Positions 10,033-19,078 of a stretch of 64,000 nucleotides of DNA are shown one piece after another. The notes beneath the pieces were generated by a model, which saw nothing but the letters and a program-made list of their open reading frames with translations, did no database searches and was not told the DNA's origin. The stretch lies in the NCBI GenBank assembly GCA_963692465.1, contig OY829943.1, forward strand, positions 992,001 through 1,056,000, in the 5' to 3' direction. Source of the stretch: JAUZOB01 sp963692465. GTDB taxonomy: Bacteria; Bacteroidota; Bacteroidia; Bacteroidales; Prolixibacteraceae. Position numbers and translations under genes: made by a program. The first letter of the stretch is position 1. The number at the start of each line of letters is the position of its first letter.

Positions 10033-11961
10033 TCACCAACCAGGATTCTGCCATACTTCTCCTGTAAGAGAATGCATTACATTTGCTTCACTGGCATCTA
10101 AAGGAACTTTCAAAAATTTATTGGTATAACACTTACGTTCTGCTGCGCGAACAGGACGACGATTATAGGTAAAAGTACCATCAGCATTTCTGGTTATATC
10201 CATTGCTCCAACCCATTTATCCGTAGCAGATAAATCTCCGGTAGGTTTAGTCCAGCGACGTACATCAAAATAACGATTCCCTTCCATGGCAAATTCCACT
10301 CTGCGTTCGTTCTTGATCCGACGAATCAATTCTTCATGTCCTATATTTGAAGGAAGAGGAGGCATTCCGACCCTATCTCTGATTTCATTAACCGCTGCAA
10401 TTGCCTCTGCATCATGAGCACCAGTCATAGCAGCAGCCTCTGCAAAATTTAGAGTCACCTCCGCTAAACGATAATATTTAAAACAAGGAGCACCGACCGA
10501 ATAATCATCACCACAAAACGGATGCAAAAACTTACGAATATAATATCCGGTTCTGGTAGCATATCGTTTGGTCTGATCAATCCCAGTCATAGGTTCACCG
10601 TTCCAGGTAGCAATAGTTCTCACCCGATTCCCCTTAGTCCCAGGGTAATTTTCGATACAACCCTGCACTTCGTCATAAGCCCACCAACATTTTCTTTTTG
10701 ATCCGTTATAATAGATATCAGCATAAAATCTCGGATCTCTATTTGCATAAGGATTAGCAGGATCATACGTTGTATTGCTGGTATTATAATTCGGTTGTAT
10801 ATGTTTTTCGTCTTTATAGGGAGACTGAAGATTAAGGATCGGCTGACCATCGGTTGTCTCAAATGCATCAACTAACTCCTGTGAAGGACATGTACCAACC
10901 TTATAACCATCCTGAGCTAATCCATCAATATTCCACAATCCGCCTTGTCCATCACGGCTCTGATAAATTGTTTCTTTATCAATCGGATCGAAAGTATATT
11001 GCATATCCTGATTTGTAAAATACTCGCTATACAAAGCAGCATATTTGTTCGGCAGGTAAGCATCTTTAGATGAATAAACAGAGGGGACATTAACCGCATG
11101 ATAAAGTTCATATCCATTTGCCTTTAAGCTATTGCGTGCAGCTAGATTAACCTTGTAGGCCTCATCCCAATAATTATTTCCACCATTATAAAGGTCACTG
11201 GCTGCAAAAACGGTCATCCTTGATTTAATGGCTTCTGCCAGGGCCTTTGTTACACGCCCCCCTTCACCCTGAGTACTATTACCCGAAATGATACGCCAAG
11301 GTATATCTGTGGTATTTAAAGCAGAATCACAATCCTGGGTAATAAATTCCACGACATCATGATAACTGGACTTCTTGGTTTTAGAAAAATCGAAAGAAGA
11401 AAGATCAAATGTCTTTGTTTCTATTGGCAACGAACACCCAAACCACTTAAGCAATTCCGAATAGTAAAATGCACGAAGTGCATGAGCTTCACCGGCCCAT
11501 CTCTTTCGATCACTTTCGTTCTTCACGGTTGCTGTTCCAATCCGGTTAAGGAATAAGGTACAACTTCGAATCGAAGACCAATAGCGGTTCCAAAAATCAT
11601 ACTCACGATCTCCCCCCTGGTCAAGAATAACATTTCTAGGATCAGTCTTAGATGAGGCAGCAGAAACATCCCCATTATATAAACGTGATGCTGAAGCCCA
11701 GTTTACATCAATGTCATCTCCATCCCAGGCATCATCACTCCAAGTTACAGGACCCCGAGTCACAAAGAAATACCTGATTCCTCCAAAAGGTAAATTAGAA
11801 TAACAAGTGTTCAAATAAGCAGAAACTTTATCATTATCCGAGAAAATCTGGTCTAATGATATTCTTCCATCCGGTGCAACATTCAACGCATCAGAGCAAG
11901 AAGCTAATGAAAAAACGATTGCCACAAAAGACAACGCTATATATATCTTTTTAATCTTCAT
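10033..11961 (-). CDS. SusD/RagB glycan-binding lipoprotein
   Basis: A 642-residue surface lipoprotein (lipobox VFSLASCSD, Cys about 22) with SusD features: SAYLNTCYSNLPFGG, HALRAFYYSELLKWFGCSLPI, GTCPSQELVDAFETTDGQP, and a C-terminal KNERRVEFAMEGNRYFDVRRW followed by the usual ...VWQNPGW ending. It pairs with the STN-containing SusC directly upstream (18-base gap) and should bind and deliver the oligosaccharide substrate. It has the usual length and no insert, unlike the second SusD. Confidence 0.95.
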   Translation of the reverse strand: MKIKKIYIALSFVAIVFSLASCSDALNVAPDGRISLDQIFSDNDKVSAYLNTCYSNLPFGGIRYFFVTRGPVTWSDDAWDGDDIDVNWASASRLYNGDVSAASSKTDPRNVILDQGGDREYDFWNRYWSSIRSCTLFLNRIGTATVKNESDRKRWAGEAHALRAFYYSELLKWFGCSLPIETKTFDLSSFDFSKTKKSSYHDVVEFITQDCDSALNTTDIPWRIISGNSTQGEGGRVTKALAEAIKSRMTVFAASDLYNGGNNYWDEAYKVNLAARNSLKANGYELYHAVNVPSVYSSKDAYLPNKYAALYSEYFTNQDMQYTFDPIDKETIYQSRDGQGGLWNIDGLAQDGYKVGTCPSQELVDAFETTDGQPILNLQSPYKDEKHIQPNYNTSNTTYDPANPYANRDPRFYADIYYNGSKRKCWWAYDEVQGCIENYPGTKGNRVRTIATWNGEPMTGIDQTKRYATRTGYYIRKFLHPFCGDDYSVGAPCFKYYRLAEVTLNFAEAAAMTGAHDAEAIAAVNEIRDRVGMPPLPSNIGHEELIRRIKNERRVEFAMEGNRYFDVRRWTKPTGDLSATDKWVGAMDITRNADGTFTYNRRPVRAAERKCYTNKFLKVPLDASEANVMHSLTGEVWQNPGW

Positions 11962-11979
11962 AGTTCTTTCAGTTATTAG

Positions 11980-14900
11980 TTAAAATGTAACGTTCAGACC
12001 GAAATTCACCATCTTCGTTGACGGATACCCAATTGGATCATTATTTTCCGGATCCAAATGTTTCGTTCTCAAATGACCCCACAAATAAAGATTCTGTCCT
12101 CCAACAAAAATTCTCAATCGATTAATACCCAAAGTTTTTAATCCGCTTTTAGGAAGTGTATATCCAAATTCAACATTCTTCAAACGGGTAAAAGCACAGT
12201 TCATAACAAAGAAATCATTCGCTGTAAGACTGGATGATGCTTTGCTACACAATGCAGGGTAGGTAATCTTACTACCAGCAAGATAGCGATCTAAAGTCCA
12301 GGAATTCATATGATAATCGTAATAAGTTCCCCGGCAAATATCCTCATAAACATTCTGTGCAGCATAAGTTCTGGAGTACTTCGCTACGCCCTGAAAGAAT
12401 ATTGTAAGATCAAAATCTTTATAGTTCGTTCCTAAGGAAAAGCCATAAGTCACCTCTGGAACTTTAGAGGAATAGCCAATCGGAACCTGATCTTTTTCAT
12501 CTATAACGCCATCCCCATTCACATCTTTATATTTGAAATCACCAACACGAGGCGACGTAGCACCAAATGCCAACTGACTGCTCGTAATTTCAGTCTGCGA
12601 GACCCAGTATCCGCCATGGTCTTTCCAGTCAATCAAATAACCAAATGGCTGGTCTAGAGAAAAACCGGTTCTTTTATAACGATAAGTATAGGTAGAATCT
12701 AACCTTACTTCATCGCAAGCCATCACTTTATTTTTGCTAAAAGCATAGTTTCCTCTAAAAGTAAAAGATAGATCCTTATTAACCGGAAGATTATAATTCA
12801 ATTCAATTTCATAGCCATGATTATAAACGATTCCCATATTGGCTCTCGGTACATTTCCCGGATCAACCCCCTGAAAAGCAGGAACACTGGAACGAACAAG
12901 AAGGATATTGCTTCGATGCTCAATGAAATAATCAAATGTTCCACTCAAATTTTTAAAGAGTGAAAAATCCGTTCCAAGATTCTTTTTAAACGAAGTCTCC
13001 CATGTTAAATTCGGATTACCGATCAGTGCTTCATTTACTTGCTGCCTGTTTCCTAAACTTCCAAGAAAGCCATCTCCCATTTGAGTGTTATCCAAATAAA
13101 GAAACCGATCATCTCCCAATTTATCATTACCCACTTTACCATAAGAAGATCTTATCTTCAAGTTGGTTAACACCTCACTGTTTTTCAGAAACTCCTCATT
13201 CGTAACAACCCAACCGACAGAAACAGCAGGGAAATATCCGAAACGATGTCCTTTAGCAAACTGTTCTGAACCATTGTACCCCATATCGAATTCAGTGAAA
13301 TATCGATTATCGTAGTTATACTGGACACGTGTTGCCATTCCTAGTAGATTGTGAGGAATTTCCCCTCCGTGATCCCAGAAGTCTCTTTGGAATAAAAGCA
13401 TTCCTGTAACCTCATGCTTTCCAAATCTGCGGTTATAATTAGCAGACCCTTGTAAGTTAATATTATACTGGGTCCAATAATCTTTACTAATCGAAAGCGG
13501 ACTTCCTATAGCCTGTTTATACGCATAACTCAACGCATTATTGGTATAATCTAAATTGGCCAAAGCTAATATAGAAGATATACTCCCATACAATCCGGAA
13601 CCGCCATAAGAATCATACGAAATCATTCCCTTAATATTCAATCCGGGAGTAATTGCCTTACTCAAATCCCAGGTTGCACCTAAAGTTGAATTCAAATTCG
13701 CACGAGTCTCATTCTGAAATCCTCGTCCGTTCAAAACTTCATAAGGAGAACGGTCCAGATATCCAGGATCAACAATCAGACCTCCGGGAACACCATATCC
13801 CGAAAGAGTTCTGGGACCTGGAGTAATTGGAGTCAAAGATGTTGACTGATAGATTAAATCTCGCATCATCCAGTTTTCATCCCCACCATACATACCGCCA
13901 ACATAAGGCATATTGACTTTTTCAATATAAGTTCCTAGATTTAAAAAGGCTGATAATGAATTTGTAATCTTATAATCTAAGTTAGACCGGAAAGTAAAAC
14001 GATCCATAAAAGCAGAAGGATCATACCCTAGAACCGACTTGGGGTCAGCATTCAAATTTCCACCCTGATGCAAATAACCGGCATTCATATAATAAGAAAC
14101 ATTCTTCGTTCCTCCGGTTACATCCACACTAACCCGTGTTTGCGGAGTATATCTTTTGATAAGTTCACGATAATAATCGTGATCACAATAAATATAATTA
14201 CGAAGTTTTACTTGCGTAGCGTAATCAGAAGACTTCGGATCAAGACCTGCAAGCGGATTCTGGTATTTGGCAATTACGTCATCACTATATATTGGCTGCA
14301 AGCCATCATTAGTAAGAGCCAAATTCCTTAATTTCATGTAATCAACAGCGTGAACCCGTTGCGGTTCGCGTGTAAACGAAGTGAAACTTTGCTCTACGTT
14401 AATACTCAATTGAGCCTTGCCTTCAACCCCTCGTTTGGTCGTAATTAAGAGTACTCCATTTGCACCTCGTACTCCAAAAACAGCCGTAGCGGATGCATCT
14501 TTTAAAACTGAAACCGATTCAACCTCATTAACATCCAAAGTTCTGATATTTGAACGGGGAACTCCATCAATCAGGATCAATGGAGAATTATCATTTAAAG
14601 AAGCTGCACCACGTAAATAAAGGGTTGCTGCATCCATGCCCGGCTGACCTCCACCATTCTGCAACGCACTCAACCCAGCCAACTTCCCTGACAAGGCATT
14701 GGTTAAATCAGCAGAAGAACTCTGCATGAGTTCCTTTGACTGTACAGACGAAACAGCGCCAATCACAGCCACCTTTTTCTGAGTTCCATATCCCACGACA
14801 ACAACTTGTTCCAACCCCGTATTCTCATCTTCCAATGCAACATCAATAACAACTTGCCCATCAACCTTAATCTCTTGTTTTTTTGTTCCGATAAACGAGA

Positions 14901-15492
14901 AAACCAAAGTTGCATTCGGCAAAACATTAGATAGGCTGTATTTCCCATCAACATCCGTTACTATTCCATTAGTCGTTCCTTTAACAAAGACCGTTACACC
15001 CGGGATTGGTTGTCCATCTTTTTTACCCGTGACTTTACCGGTAACCTTTTGCGTCAACACTTTAGGTGGTTCTTCAGCATTCTGCTCTTTTAACGTTCGT
15101 GGTCGATAAACCGATTCAGAACGATGATAAGGCTTCTTTCCCACAATAATCTGGCGATTATTGATTCGATACACATTATCCGACCCTTCGAATAATTGAT
15201 CTAACACCTCGCTAACAGAAAGGGAACGGCCTCGAACAGAAACTTTTCTATTCAAATCAATGTTCTGATCCTGATAAAAAATAATAAACTCGCTATTTCG
15301 TTCAATAGCATCAAAGACCTGCTTAACCGTAGCAGTTCTAAAATCAAAAGTGAATCGTTTATTTTGGGAGTAAGAATTCATCCCCCACCCCAACGCCGAA
15401 GACAATGTGATTAAAAGAATCGTAATCTTCATCACACGAATAAATTTCCAGAGACTCTCCCTAAAGCCTCCGCAGTTTGACATTTTTTTCAT
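11980..15492 (-). CDS. SusC-type TonB-dependent transducer with STN signalling domain
   Basis: An 1170-residue TonB-dependent transporter. After an uncleaved-looking N-terminus and a hydrophobic signal (KITILLITLSSALGWGMNSYS), residues about 45-125 form a secretin/TonB short N-terminal (STN) domain (FTFDFRTATVKQVFDAIERN). That domain contacts FecR-type anti-sigma factors. A carboxypeptidase-D-like domain (GKVTGKKDGQPIPGVTVFVKG), plug (LYLRGAASLNDNSPLILIDG) and barrel follow. It is the first gene after fecR, separated by a terminator hairpin. Substrate import would be sensed here and relayed to the ECF sigma factor. Start codons at 15492 and 15483 are both possible. Confidence 0.95.
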   Translation of the reverse strand: MKKMSNCGGFRESLWKFIRVMKITILLITLSSALGWGMNSYSQNKRFTFDFRTATVKQVFDAIERNSEFIIFYQDQNIDLNRKVSVRGRSLSVSEVLDQLFEGSDNVYRINNRQIIVGKKPYHRSESVYRPRTLKEQNAEEPPKVLTQKVTGKVTGKKDGQPIPGVTVFVKGTTNGIVTDVDGKYSLSNVLPNATLVFSFIGTKKQEIKVDGQVVIDVALEDENTGLEQVVVVGYGTQKKVAVIGAVSSVQSKELMQSSSADLTNALSGKLAGLSALQNGGGQPGMDAATLYLRGAASLNDNSPLILIDGVPRSNIRTLDVNEVESVSVLKDASATAVFGVRGANGVLLITTKRGVEGKAQLSINVEQSFTSFTREPQRVHAVDYMKLRNLALTNDGLQPIYSDDVIAKYQNPLAGLDPKSSDYATQVKLRNYIYCDHDYYRELIKRYTPQTRVSVDVTGGTKNVSYYMNAGYLHQGGNLNADPKSVLGYDPSAFMDRFTFRSNLDYKITNSLSAFLNLGTYIEKVNMPYVGGMYGGDENWMMRDLIYQSTSLTPITPGPRTLSGYGVPGGLIVDPGYLDRSPYEVLNGRGFQNETRANLNSTLGATWDLSKAITPGLNIKGMISYDSYGGSGLYGSISSILALANLDYTNNALSYAYKQAIGSPLSISKDYWTQYNINLQGSANYNRRFGKHEVTGMLLFQRDFWDHGGEIPHNLLGMATRVQYNYDNRYFTEFDMGYNGSEQFAKGHRFGYFPAVSVGWVVTNEEFLKNSEVLTNLKIRSSYGKVGNDKLGDDRFLYLDNTQMGDGFLGSLGNRQQVNEALIGNPNLTWETSFKKNLGTDFSLFKNLSGTFDYFIEHRSNILLVRSSVPAFQGVDPGNVPRANMGIVYNHGYEIELNYNLPVNKDLSFTFRGNYAFSKNKVMACDEVRLDSTYTYRYKRTGFSLDQPFGYLIDWKDHGGYWVSQTEITSSQLAFGATSPRVGDFKYKDVNGDGVIDEKDQVPIGYSSKVPEVTYGFSLGTNYKDFDLTIFFQGVAKYSRTYAAQNVYEDICRGTYYDYHMNSWTLDRYLAGSKITYPALCSKASSSLTANDFFVMNCAFTRLKNVEFGYTLPKSGLKTLGINRLRIFVGGQNLYLWGHLRTKHLDPENNDPIGYPSTKMVNFGLNVTF

Positions 15493-15545
15493 AAATTTGG
15501 ATGTTTGATTTAATCAATTGATTCTTAGTTTTTTAAAATCAAATC

Positions 15546-15576
15546 ACCCGGGGTATGTTCGCACCATATCCCGGGT
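15546..15576 (-). terminator. hairpin between fecR and susC
   Basis: 12-bp stem with one G-U pair (15546-15557 with 15565-15576) and a 7-base loop, GC-rich, beginning 9 bases past the fecR stop. It is followed on the minus strand by an A/T-rich run rather than a clean T tract. It may terminate the fecR transcript or attenuate read-through into the SusC operon. Confidence 0.65.
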
Positions 15577-15584
15577 TCTTTCTG

Positions 15585-16760
15585 TTAACGCCTTACGTAG
15601 TATTTCCCATCTTTACAACTATATTTTAAGGAAGAAGCAAAAGCGACTTCCTGAATTACTGATTCGATATTTTCTTTTAAATCAAGTTTCCCAGAACAGG
15701 AAATTCCATAAACATCTTCAGAACCAACAATTGTCCGATTATAATAACGACTTAGCTTTTTCAACAAATCCGTTACTGATTCTCCATGAAACAACAAATA
15801 ACCGTTTACCCATGAGGTATAAAATTCAGTATTAACTTTACTGCAAACAAAAGCTCTGTTATCCTTATTAAATAATGCTTTCTCCCCTGGCACCAAAGTC
15901 AGCTTCTTTGCAAATAGCTTATTTTTCTCAACATTTACCCGCCCCTCAACCAACACAGTTTGAACTGTTTTATCATCTTCATAAGAGCTAAGATTAAAAT
16001 GAGTTCCCGTTACGGTCACCTTTATCTCTGGAGTTATTACCTGAAATGGTTTGTGTGGATTTTTAGAAACTTCGAAATAGGCTTCTCCTGTTAAATAAAC
16101 CTCTCTCGATCCACTTAAAAAGCTAGAAGGATATGAGAATCGACTTCCTGAATTTAACCAGACATGTGTTCCATCCTGTAGTTTGATCTGGATTCTTTGC
16201 CCAAACGGAACAATAACACAATTATTGCCACCTGAAACAGAACGGACTACTTGCTTCTTTATTTCAAGAGTATCCTGATTAAGAGCCAATTTCCCCGACG
16301 ATAATTGCTGAAGTGAATTTTGTTTCGCCTTAAAATAATGAATACTTCCATCGGGAAGAATTACCCGCCCCATTTTAGAAGCATCCATTTCTCCCATCAA
16401 CTCTGTCGGGAACTTATTCTGATGAAACTGATTATAAGCTATACCAGCAATTCCAACCACGAAAATTAGCATTGCCGCAATCTTCATTACGTTGTGTAGC
16501 TCTCTCCTTTTACCCTTTTTGCGGATTTGTTGCAAATGCAACCATATTGCTTTTACACGTGCATCAGACACCTCCTCTTCCAATGGAATCAATGCCTTCA
16601 GAATCAGAATCGCTTTCTTTGCTTCCGTCCTTTCCTCCGGACGATCAGAAAAATACTGTTCCCAATATCTTTCAAGGTCTTGAGTTGGTCTTAATACCCA
16701 CTCTGCAAAATCATCGTTGAGGATAAAATCGTCGCAACTATATTGGTTTCGTTTTTCCAT
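15585..16760 (-). CDS. FecR-type anti-sigma factor with DUF4974
   Basis: A 391-residue membrane protein. The cytoplasmic N-terminus (1-90) would bind the ECF sigma factor. One membrane segment lies at about residues 93-110 (MKIAAMLIFVVGIAGIAY). The periplasmic FecR domain (VPFGQRIQIKLQDGTHVWLNSGSRFSYPSS in two parts, about 185-285) is followed by a C-terminal DUF4974 (about 310-391), which meets the STN domain of SusC. It lies directly before the STN-bearing SusC, the canonical order. The promoter-like repeat at 16765-16832 abuts its start, leaving almost no leader. Confidence 0.93.
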   Translation of the reverse strand: MEKRNQYSCDDFILNDDFAEWVLRPTQDLERYWEQYFSDRPEERTEAKKAILILKALIPLEEEVSDARVKAIWLHLQQIRKKGKRRELHNVMKIAAMLIFVVGIAGIAYNQFHQNKFPTELMGEMDASKMGRVILPDGSIHYFKAKQNSLQQLSSGKLALNQDTLEIKKQVVRSVSGGNNCVIVPFGQRIQIKLQDGTHVWLNSGSRFSYPSSFLSGSREVYLTGEAYFEVSKNPHKPFQVITPEIKVTVTGTHFNLSSYEDDKTVQTVLVEGRVNVEKNKLFAKKLTLVPGEKALFNKDNRAFVCSKVNTEFYTSWVNGYLLFHGESVTDLLKKLSRYYNRTIVGSEDVYGISCSGKLDLKENIESVIQEVAFASSLKYSCKDGKYYVRR

Positions 16761-16764
16761 TTTA

Positions 16765-16832
16765 AAGATCTTTCATATACAAAAGGCAGGAATCGTTAAA
16801 ACATCATCACTATTTTTAATGTTTTTTAACAC
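16765..16832 (-). promoter_or_regulatory. promoter-like repeat, copy 1 (in front of fecR)
   Basis: This ~68-base stretch matches the stretch at 17085-17150 along its length with only scattered differences. Read on the minus strand, both copies hold TGTTAAA(A/G)AACATTAAAAA, then GTGATGATGTTTT, then a TATA-like hexamer just before ATGAAAG. This copy ends right at the fecR start. A promoter recognised by the ECF sigma encoded upstream (auto-amplification) is the simplest reading. Confidence 0.5.
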
Positions 16833-16939
16833 TCCCTATCAAAACAGTTATAATAAGCTGACATTTAATGCAAAAAAATTCAAATAAAACCTCACTCAAC
16901 CAATCCGTTCTCTCTACAAATTAGCTAAGATTCAGTTCT

Positions 16940-17098
16940 AAGAGAAAGCCGGTCGGACCGTGAGAACCGACCGGCACCTTAGGGATTAACTTTCTTTTTG
17001 TATCACCGGTATAATTTGACAAGACTCCTTGTCGGTTTGTCTGGACACAAATTCAACAACTTAGCTCATCGGGAAAAAACAAAAAGACTTTCATTATA
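16940..17098 (-). ncRNA. candidate small RNA between sigma and fecR
   Basis: The second promoter-like repeat (17085-17150) is not followed by a gene on the minus strand; the nearest ATG opens only 13 codons. Instead there is a small hairpin (17018-17033, GACAAG/CTTGTC) and then a 9-bp GC-rich stem (16948-16956 with 16967-16975) followed by TTTCTCTT, which looks like an intrinsic terminator. A ~150-base transcript is therefore plausible. No known RNA family was recognised, and a decayed duplicate of a fecR leader is the alternative. Confidence 0.3.
16948..16975 (-). terminator. GC-rich hairpin, likely terminator
   Basis: Perfect 9-bp stem (GCCGGTCGG) with a 10-base loop. On the minus strand the pyrimidine-rich TTTCTCTT follows. 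It lies in the sigma-fecR gap and would end a transcript from the repeat at 17085-17150 or read-through from the sigma gene. Confidence 0.65.
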
Positions 17099-17150
17099 CT
17101 AAAGACAGCAATTGTCAAAACATCATCACACTTTTTAATGTTCTTTAACA
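17085..17150 (-). promoter_or_regulatory. promoter-like repeat, copy 2 (no gene behind it)
   Basis: This is the partner of the repeat in front of fecR. Here the minus strand reads TTGACA, 15 bases, TATAAT, then ATGAAAGTC. It lies ~190 bases after the sigma gene's stop. The conserved part covers both possible promoter elements and the inverted TGTT/AACA motif upstream of them. Confidence 0.45.
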
Positions 17151-17341
17151 TCTTTCAATATTACAAGCATAAAAGGAGGACCGTCGTCGCTTTCTGGTAA
17201 AAGACCAAACAAGTATCGATGAGATTCTATAAAACAAGAGTCACACATACCAATAAATAAAATGGGGATAAATTCTTCCGTTAAAATTAGTGAATACAGC
17301 CTCGATAAAATCAGAAACAGCTCCTTATCAAATCTGAGGAC

Positions 17342-17962
17342 TTACACACAATCAATTTTCTTCCATAACCGGGGAATACGGGAAAAGAATAAGAGCAGAA
17401 ATTCATGACACGTTTCTGCAAGAGTTGATTTCAAAGATTTAATTGCCCGGCAAATAAGGTTTCTGCTGGCATCAACTCCCATGTCCAATATCTGAGAAAT
17501 TTCCTGATACCCTAATTCCTTTGTATATCTAAGATAAATAGCCTCCTTCTGACGGGGGCTGAGTTGCTCTATTGCTCTCAAAAGCCTCTTCGAAGTATTA
17601 TCTTTCGTTTCCTTCGAGATAATTTCCTGCTCAATGGAATATCGGATCCCGAAAGAAGGTTCCTCTATCAACATCTCCGTAAAGCGAGCTTCAAATTTTA
17701 TCTCTCGAATTAATTTTCTTCGGAACGCCTTATACAGATAAAACTTAATATTATCAGTATCACCTAATCTTTCACGATTTCTCATCAAATCCGAGAACAG
17801 ATTTTGAATAACATCTTCGATGATCTCTCTATTACCTGTAAATTTCAAGCCATACAGATAGAGAGCTCTGGCATTCTCTGAATAAATCAAAGAAAGTGCA
17901 GATTGGTCTCCGTTCTTAAAACGGTTCCAGAGTTGCGTATCCAACTGACCAGAAAAATCCAT
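17342..17962 (-). CDS. ECF-type RNA polymerase sigma factor
   Basis: A 206-residue sigma-70 family protein of the ECF group. Region 2 lies at about residues 10-85 (LWNRFKNGDQSALSLIYSEN, EDVIQNLFSDLMRNRE) and region 4 at about 125-180 (LSPRQKEAIYLRYTKELGYQEISQIL, then a helix-turn-helix). It should direct RNA polymerase to the Sus operon when FecR releases it. The gap to fecR is unusually long (581 bases) and contains a duplicated promoter-like element. A TATATTTG -7 box 16-23 bases upstream of the probable leader supports the ATG at 17962. Confidence 0.93.
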   Translation of the reverse strand: MDFSGQLDTQLWNRFKNGDQSALSLIYSENARALYLYGLKFTGNREIIEDVIQNLFSDLMRNRERLGDTDNIKFYLYKAFRRKLIREIKFEARFTEMLIEEPSFGIRYSIEQEIISKETKDNTSKRLLRAIEQLSPRQKEAIYLRYTKELGYQEISQILDMGVDASRNLICRAIKSLKSTLAETCHEFLLLFFSRIPRLWKKIDCV

Positions 17963-17984
17963 CGCTTTTACCTTTTAATCCCCT

Positions 17985-17992
17985 CAAATATA
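17985..17992 (-). promoter_or_regulatory. -7 box of the sigma gene promoter
   Basis: TATATTTG on the minus strand matches the Bacteroidota housekeeping -7 consensus TAnnTTTG exactly. It lies 22 bases upstream of the sigma-factor ATG. A matching -33 TTTG is not obvious. Confidence 0.5.
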
Positions 17993-18129
17993 CAAAACAA
18001 CAGATTCCATCTATCACCTTTTTTGCCTTAATTAGAATTTTATCTTCTTAAAAGAAGAAAATTATGGATTCAAACGCAAGGGTTAATACCCTGCAGAATC
18101 ACCTTGTTATAATTAATTCGAACCATCAA

Positions 18130-18180
18130 AAAATCCCAAATTGTACAGAGATGAGTCAACTCCGCACTATTTGGGATTTT
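18130..18180. terminator. inverted repeat, likely terminator
   Basis: 12-bp perfect stem (AAAATCCCAAAT, 18130-18141 with 18169-18180) around a 27-base loop. It lies 49 bases past the stop of the Ppx-like gene. T-rich on both strands, so it could act either way; the long loop makes it weaker than the other terminators here. Confidence 0.5.
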
Positions 18181-18228
18181 CCCCCGGACACAACAAACAA
18201 TATATTAAATTGCAACCTATTTATACGA

Positions 18229-18783
18229 TTATGAATTGTGTTCTATGGTGATCTCGACAAAGCCGAGATGATGCATAAATTCCCGCAATATCAAAAGAGT
18301 TGCAGCAAAAGGCAAATCGGATGGTAACGTATCCATGCTTGCAGGCCGTCCTGTAATGATCGCAGCCAACCGACTAAAAACATCTTCCATTTTGCTTCTT
18401 GTAAAAGTCATCTTTTGTGCAGTCACAATTCCTTCCGCATAAGAGGCAATCTCATAAATTTTTGCATCGAAAGTAAACAACTTGGAATCAGCAGGTAGCG
18501 ACTTCCTCATCGGCATGACCTCTTCCTCCACCGCGGTTATTGCATACTCTATCTCTGCAGGGGTAGGTGGAGTATGTTTAAAATACTCCCTCGCTGTTTT
18601 TTCAGCACCGATAGAAAACATCCGCATTTGGTCAGGCATAGCCTTGTATCCCGAAGCAACAATCGTATACTCTGCTGTTATGTGGAGCAATACTACGGGA
18701 GTCCCTTCATCAAGACCTACTCTTGCTTCCTGATAAAGCTTCTCTGTTGCCTGCCGTATCTCTGGCAAAATCGCATTAGTCAT
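18229..18783 (-). CDS. degenerate Ppx/GppA-like protein
   Basis: 184 residues from MTNAILPEI. A longer reading frame runs upstream through the tRNA-Ser gene and is an artefact. The order of motifs follows the second half of Ppx/GppA exopolyphosphatases: VVLLHITAEYTIVASG at the place of the phosphate-binding DIGGGSTE loop, FSIGAEKTAREYFKHTPPTPAEIE at the place of S-x-G-x-x-x-x-x-E-x-F-x-x-D-P-P, and a C-terminal PFAATLLILREFMHHLGFVEITI. The glycine-rich loop and its acidic residue are gone, so catalysis is unlikely. I base the assignment on motif spacing alone. Confidence 0.5.
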   Translation of the reverse strand: MTNAILPEIRQATEKLYQEARVGLDEGTPVVLLHITAEYTIVASGYKAMPDQMRMFSIGAEKTAREYFKHTPPTPAEIEYAITAVEEEVMPMRKSLPADSKLFTFDAKIYEIASYAEGIVTAQKMTFTRSKMEDVFSRLAAIITGRPASMDTLPSDLPFAATLLILREFMHHLGFVEITIEHNS

Positions 18784-18880
18784 ACCTATATAAATTAGCA
18801 GATCAAAAAATAGATTCAATCGAAATGAGATGCTCGGGACTTGCACCCTTTGGTAAATAGTTCCTGCTGGATGAACAAAC

Positions 18881-18915
18881 AAGCGGGCTGCAATTAAAAA
18901 AATTGCAGCCCGCTT
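18881..18915 (-). terminator. terminator downstream of tRNA-Ser(CGA)
   Basis: Perfect 15-bp stem (18881-18895 with 18901-18915) with a 5-base loop, between the tRNA-Ser gene and the Ppx-like gene. The strong GC core suggests it ends the tRNA transcript. Confidence 0.75.
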
Positions 18916-18933
18916 TACATTATTCTTTCTCCG

Positions 18934-19020
18934 CGGAGAAAGAGGGATTCGAACCCCCGGTACCCCGAAGGGTACAACAGATTTCGAGTCTGCCCCGTTC
19001 GACCACTCCGGCATCTCTCC
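18934..19020 (-). tRNA. tRNA-Ser (anticodon CGA)
   Basis: 87-base type II tRNA on the minus strand. The acceptor arms are GGAGAGA and TTTCTCC with discriminator G; the loop CTCGAAA gives anticodon CGA; a long variable arm (GTACCC/GGGTAC) and the GGTTCGAATCCC T-arm are visible. CCA is not encoded. Reads UCG codons. Confidence 0.95.
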
Positions 19021-19078
19021 AAGTCGATTGCAAAAATAGAGGTTTATTCCTAAGTTGCAAAGTCAAACGCTTTAAAAT

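Noticed and set aside
15585..16760. Plus-strand ORFs opposite fecR (16472-16720, 16492-16683)
   Set aside because: Antisense shadow frames without signal or motif.
18784..19014. N-terminal extension (MPEWSNGADSKSVVPFG...) of the Ppx-like gene
   Set aside because: It is translated tRNA-Ser(CGA) sequence plus a terminator; the real start is at 18783.
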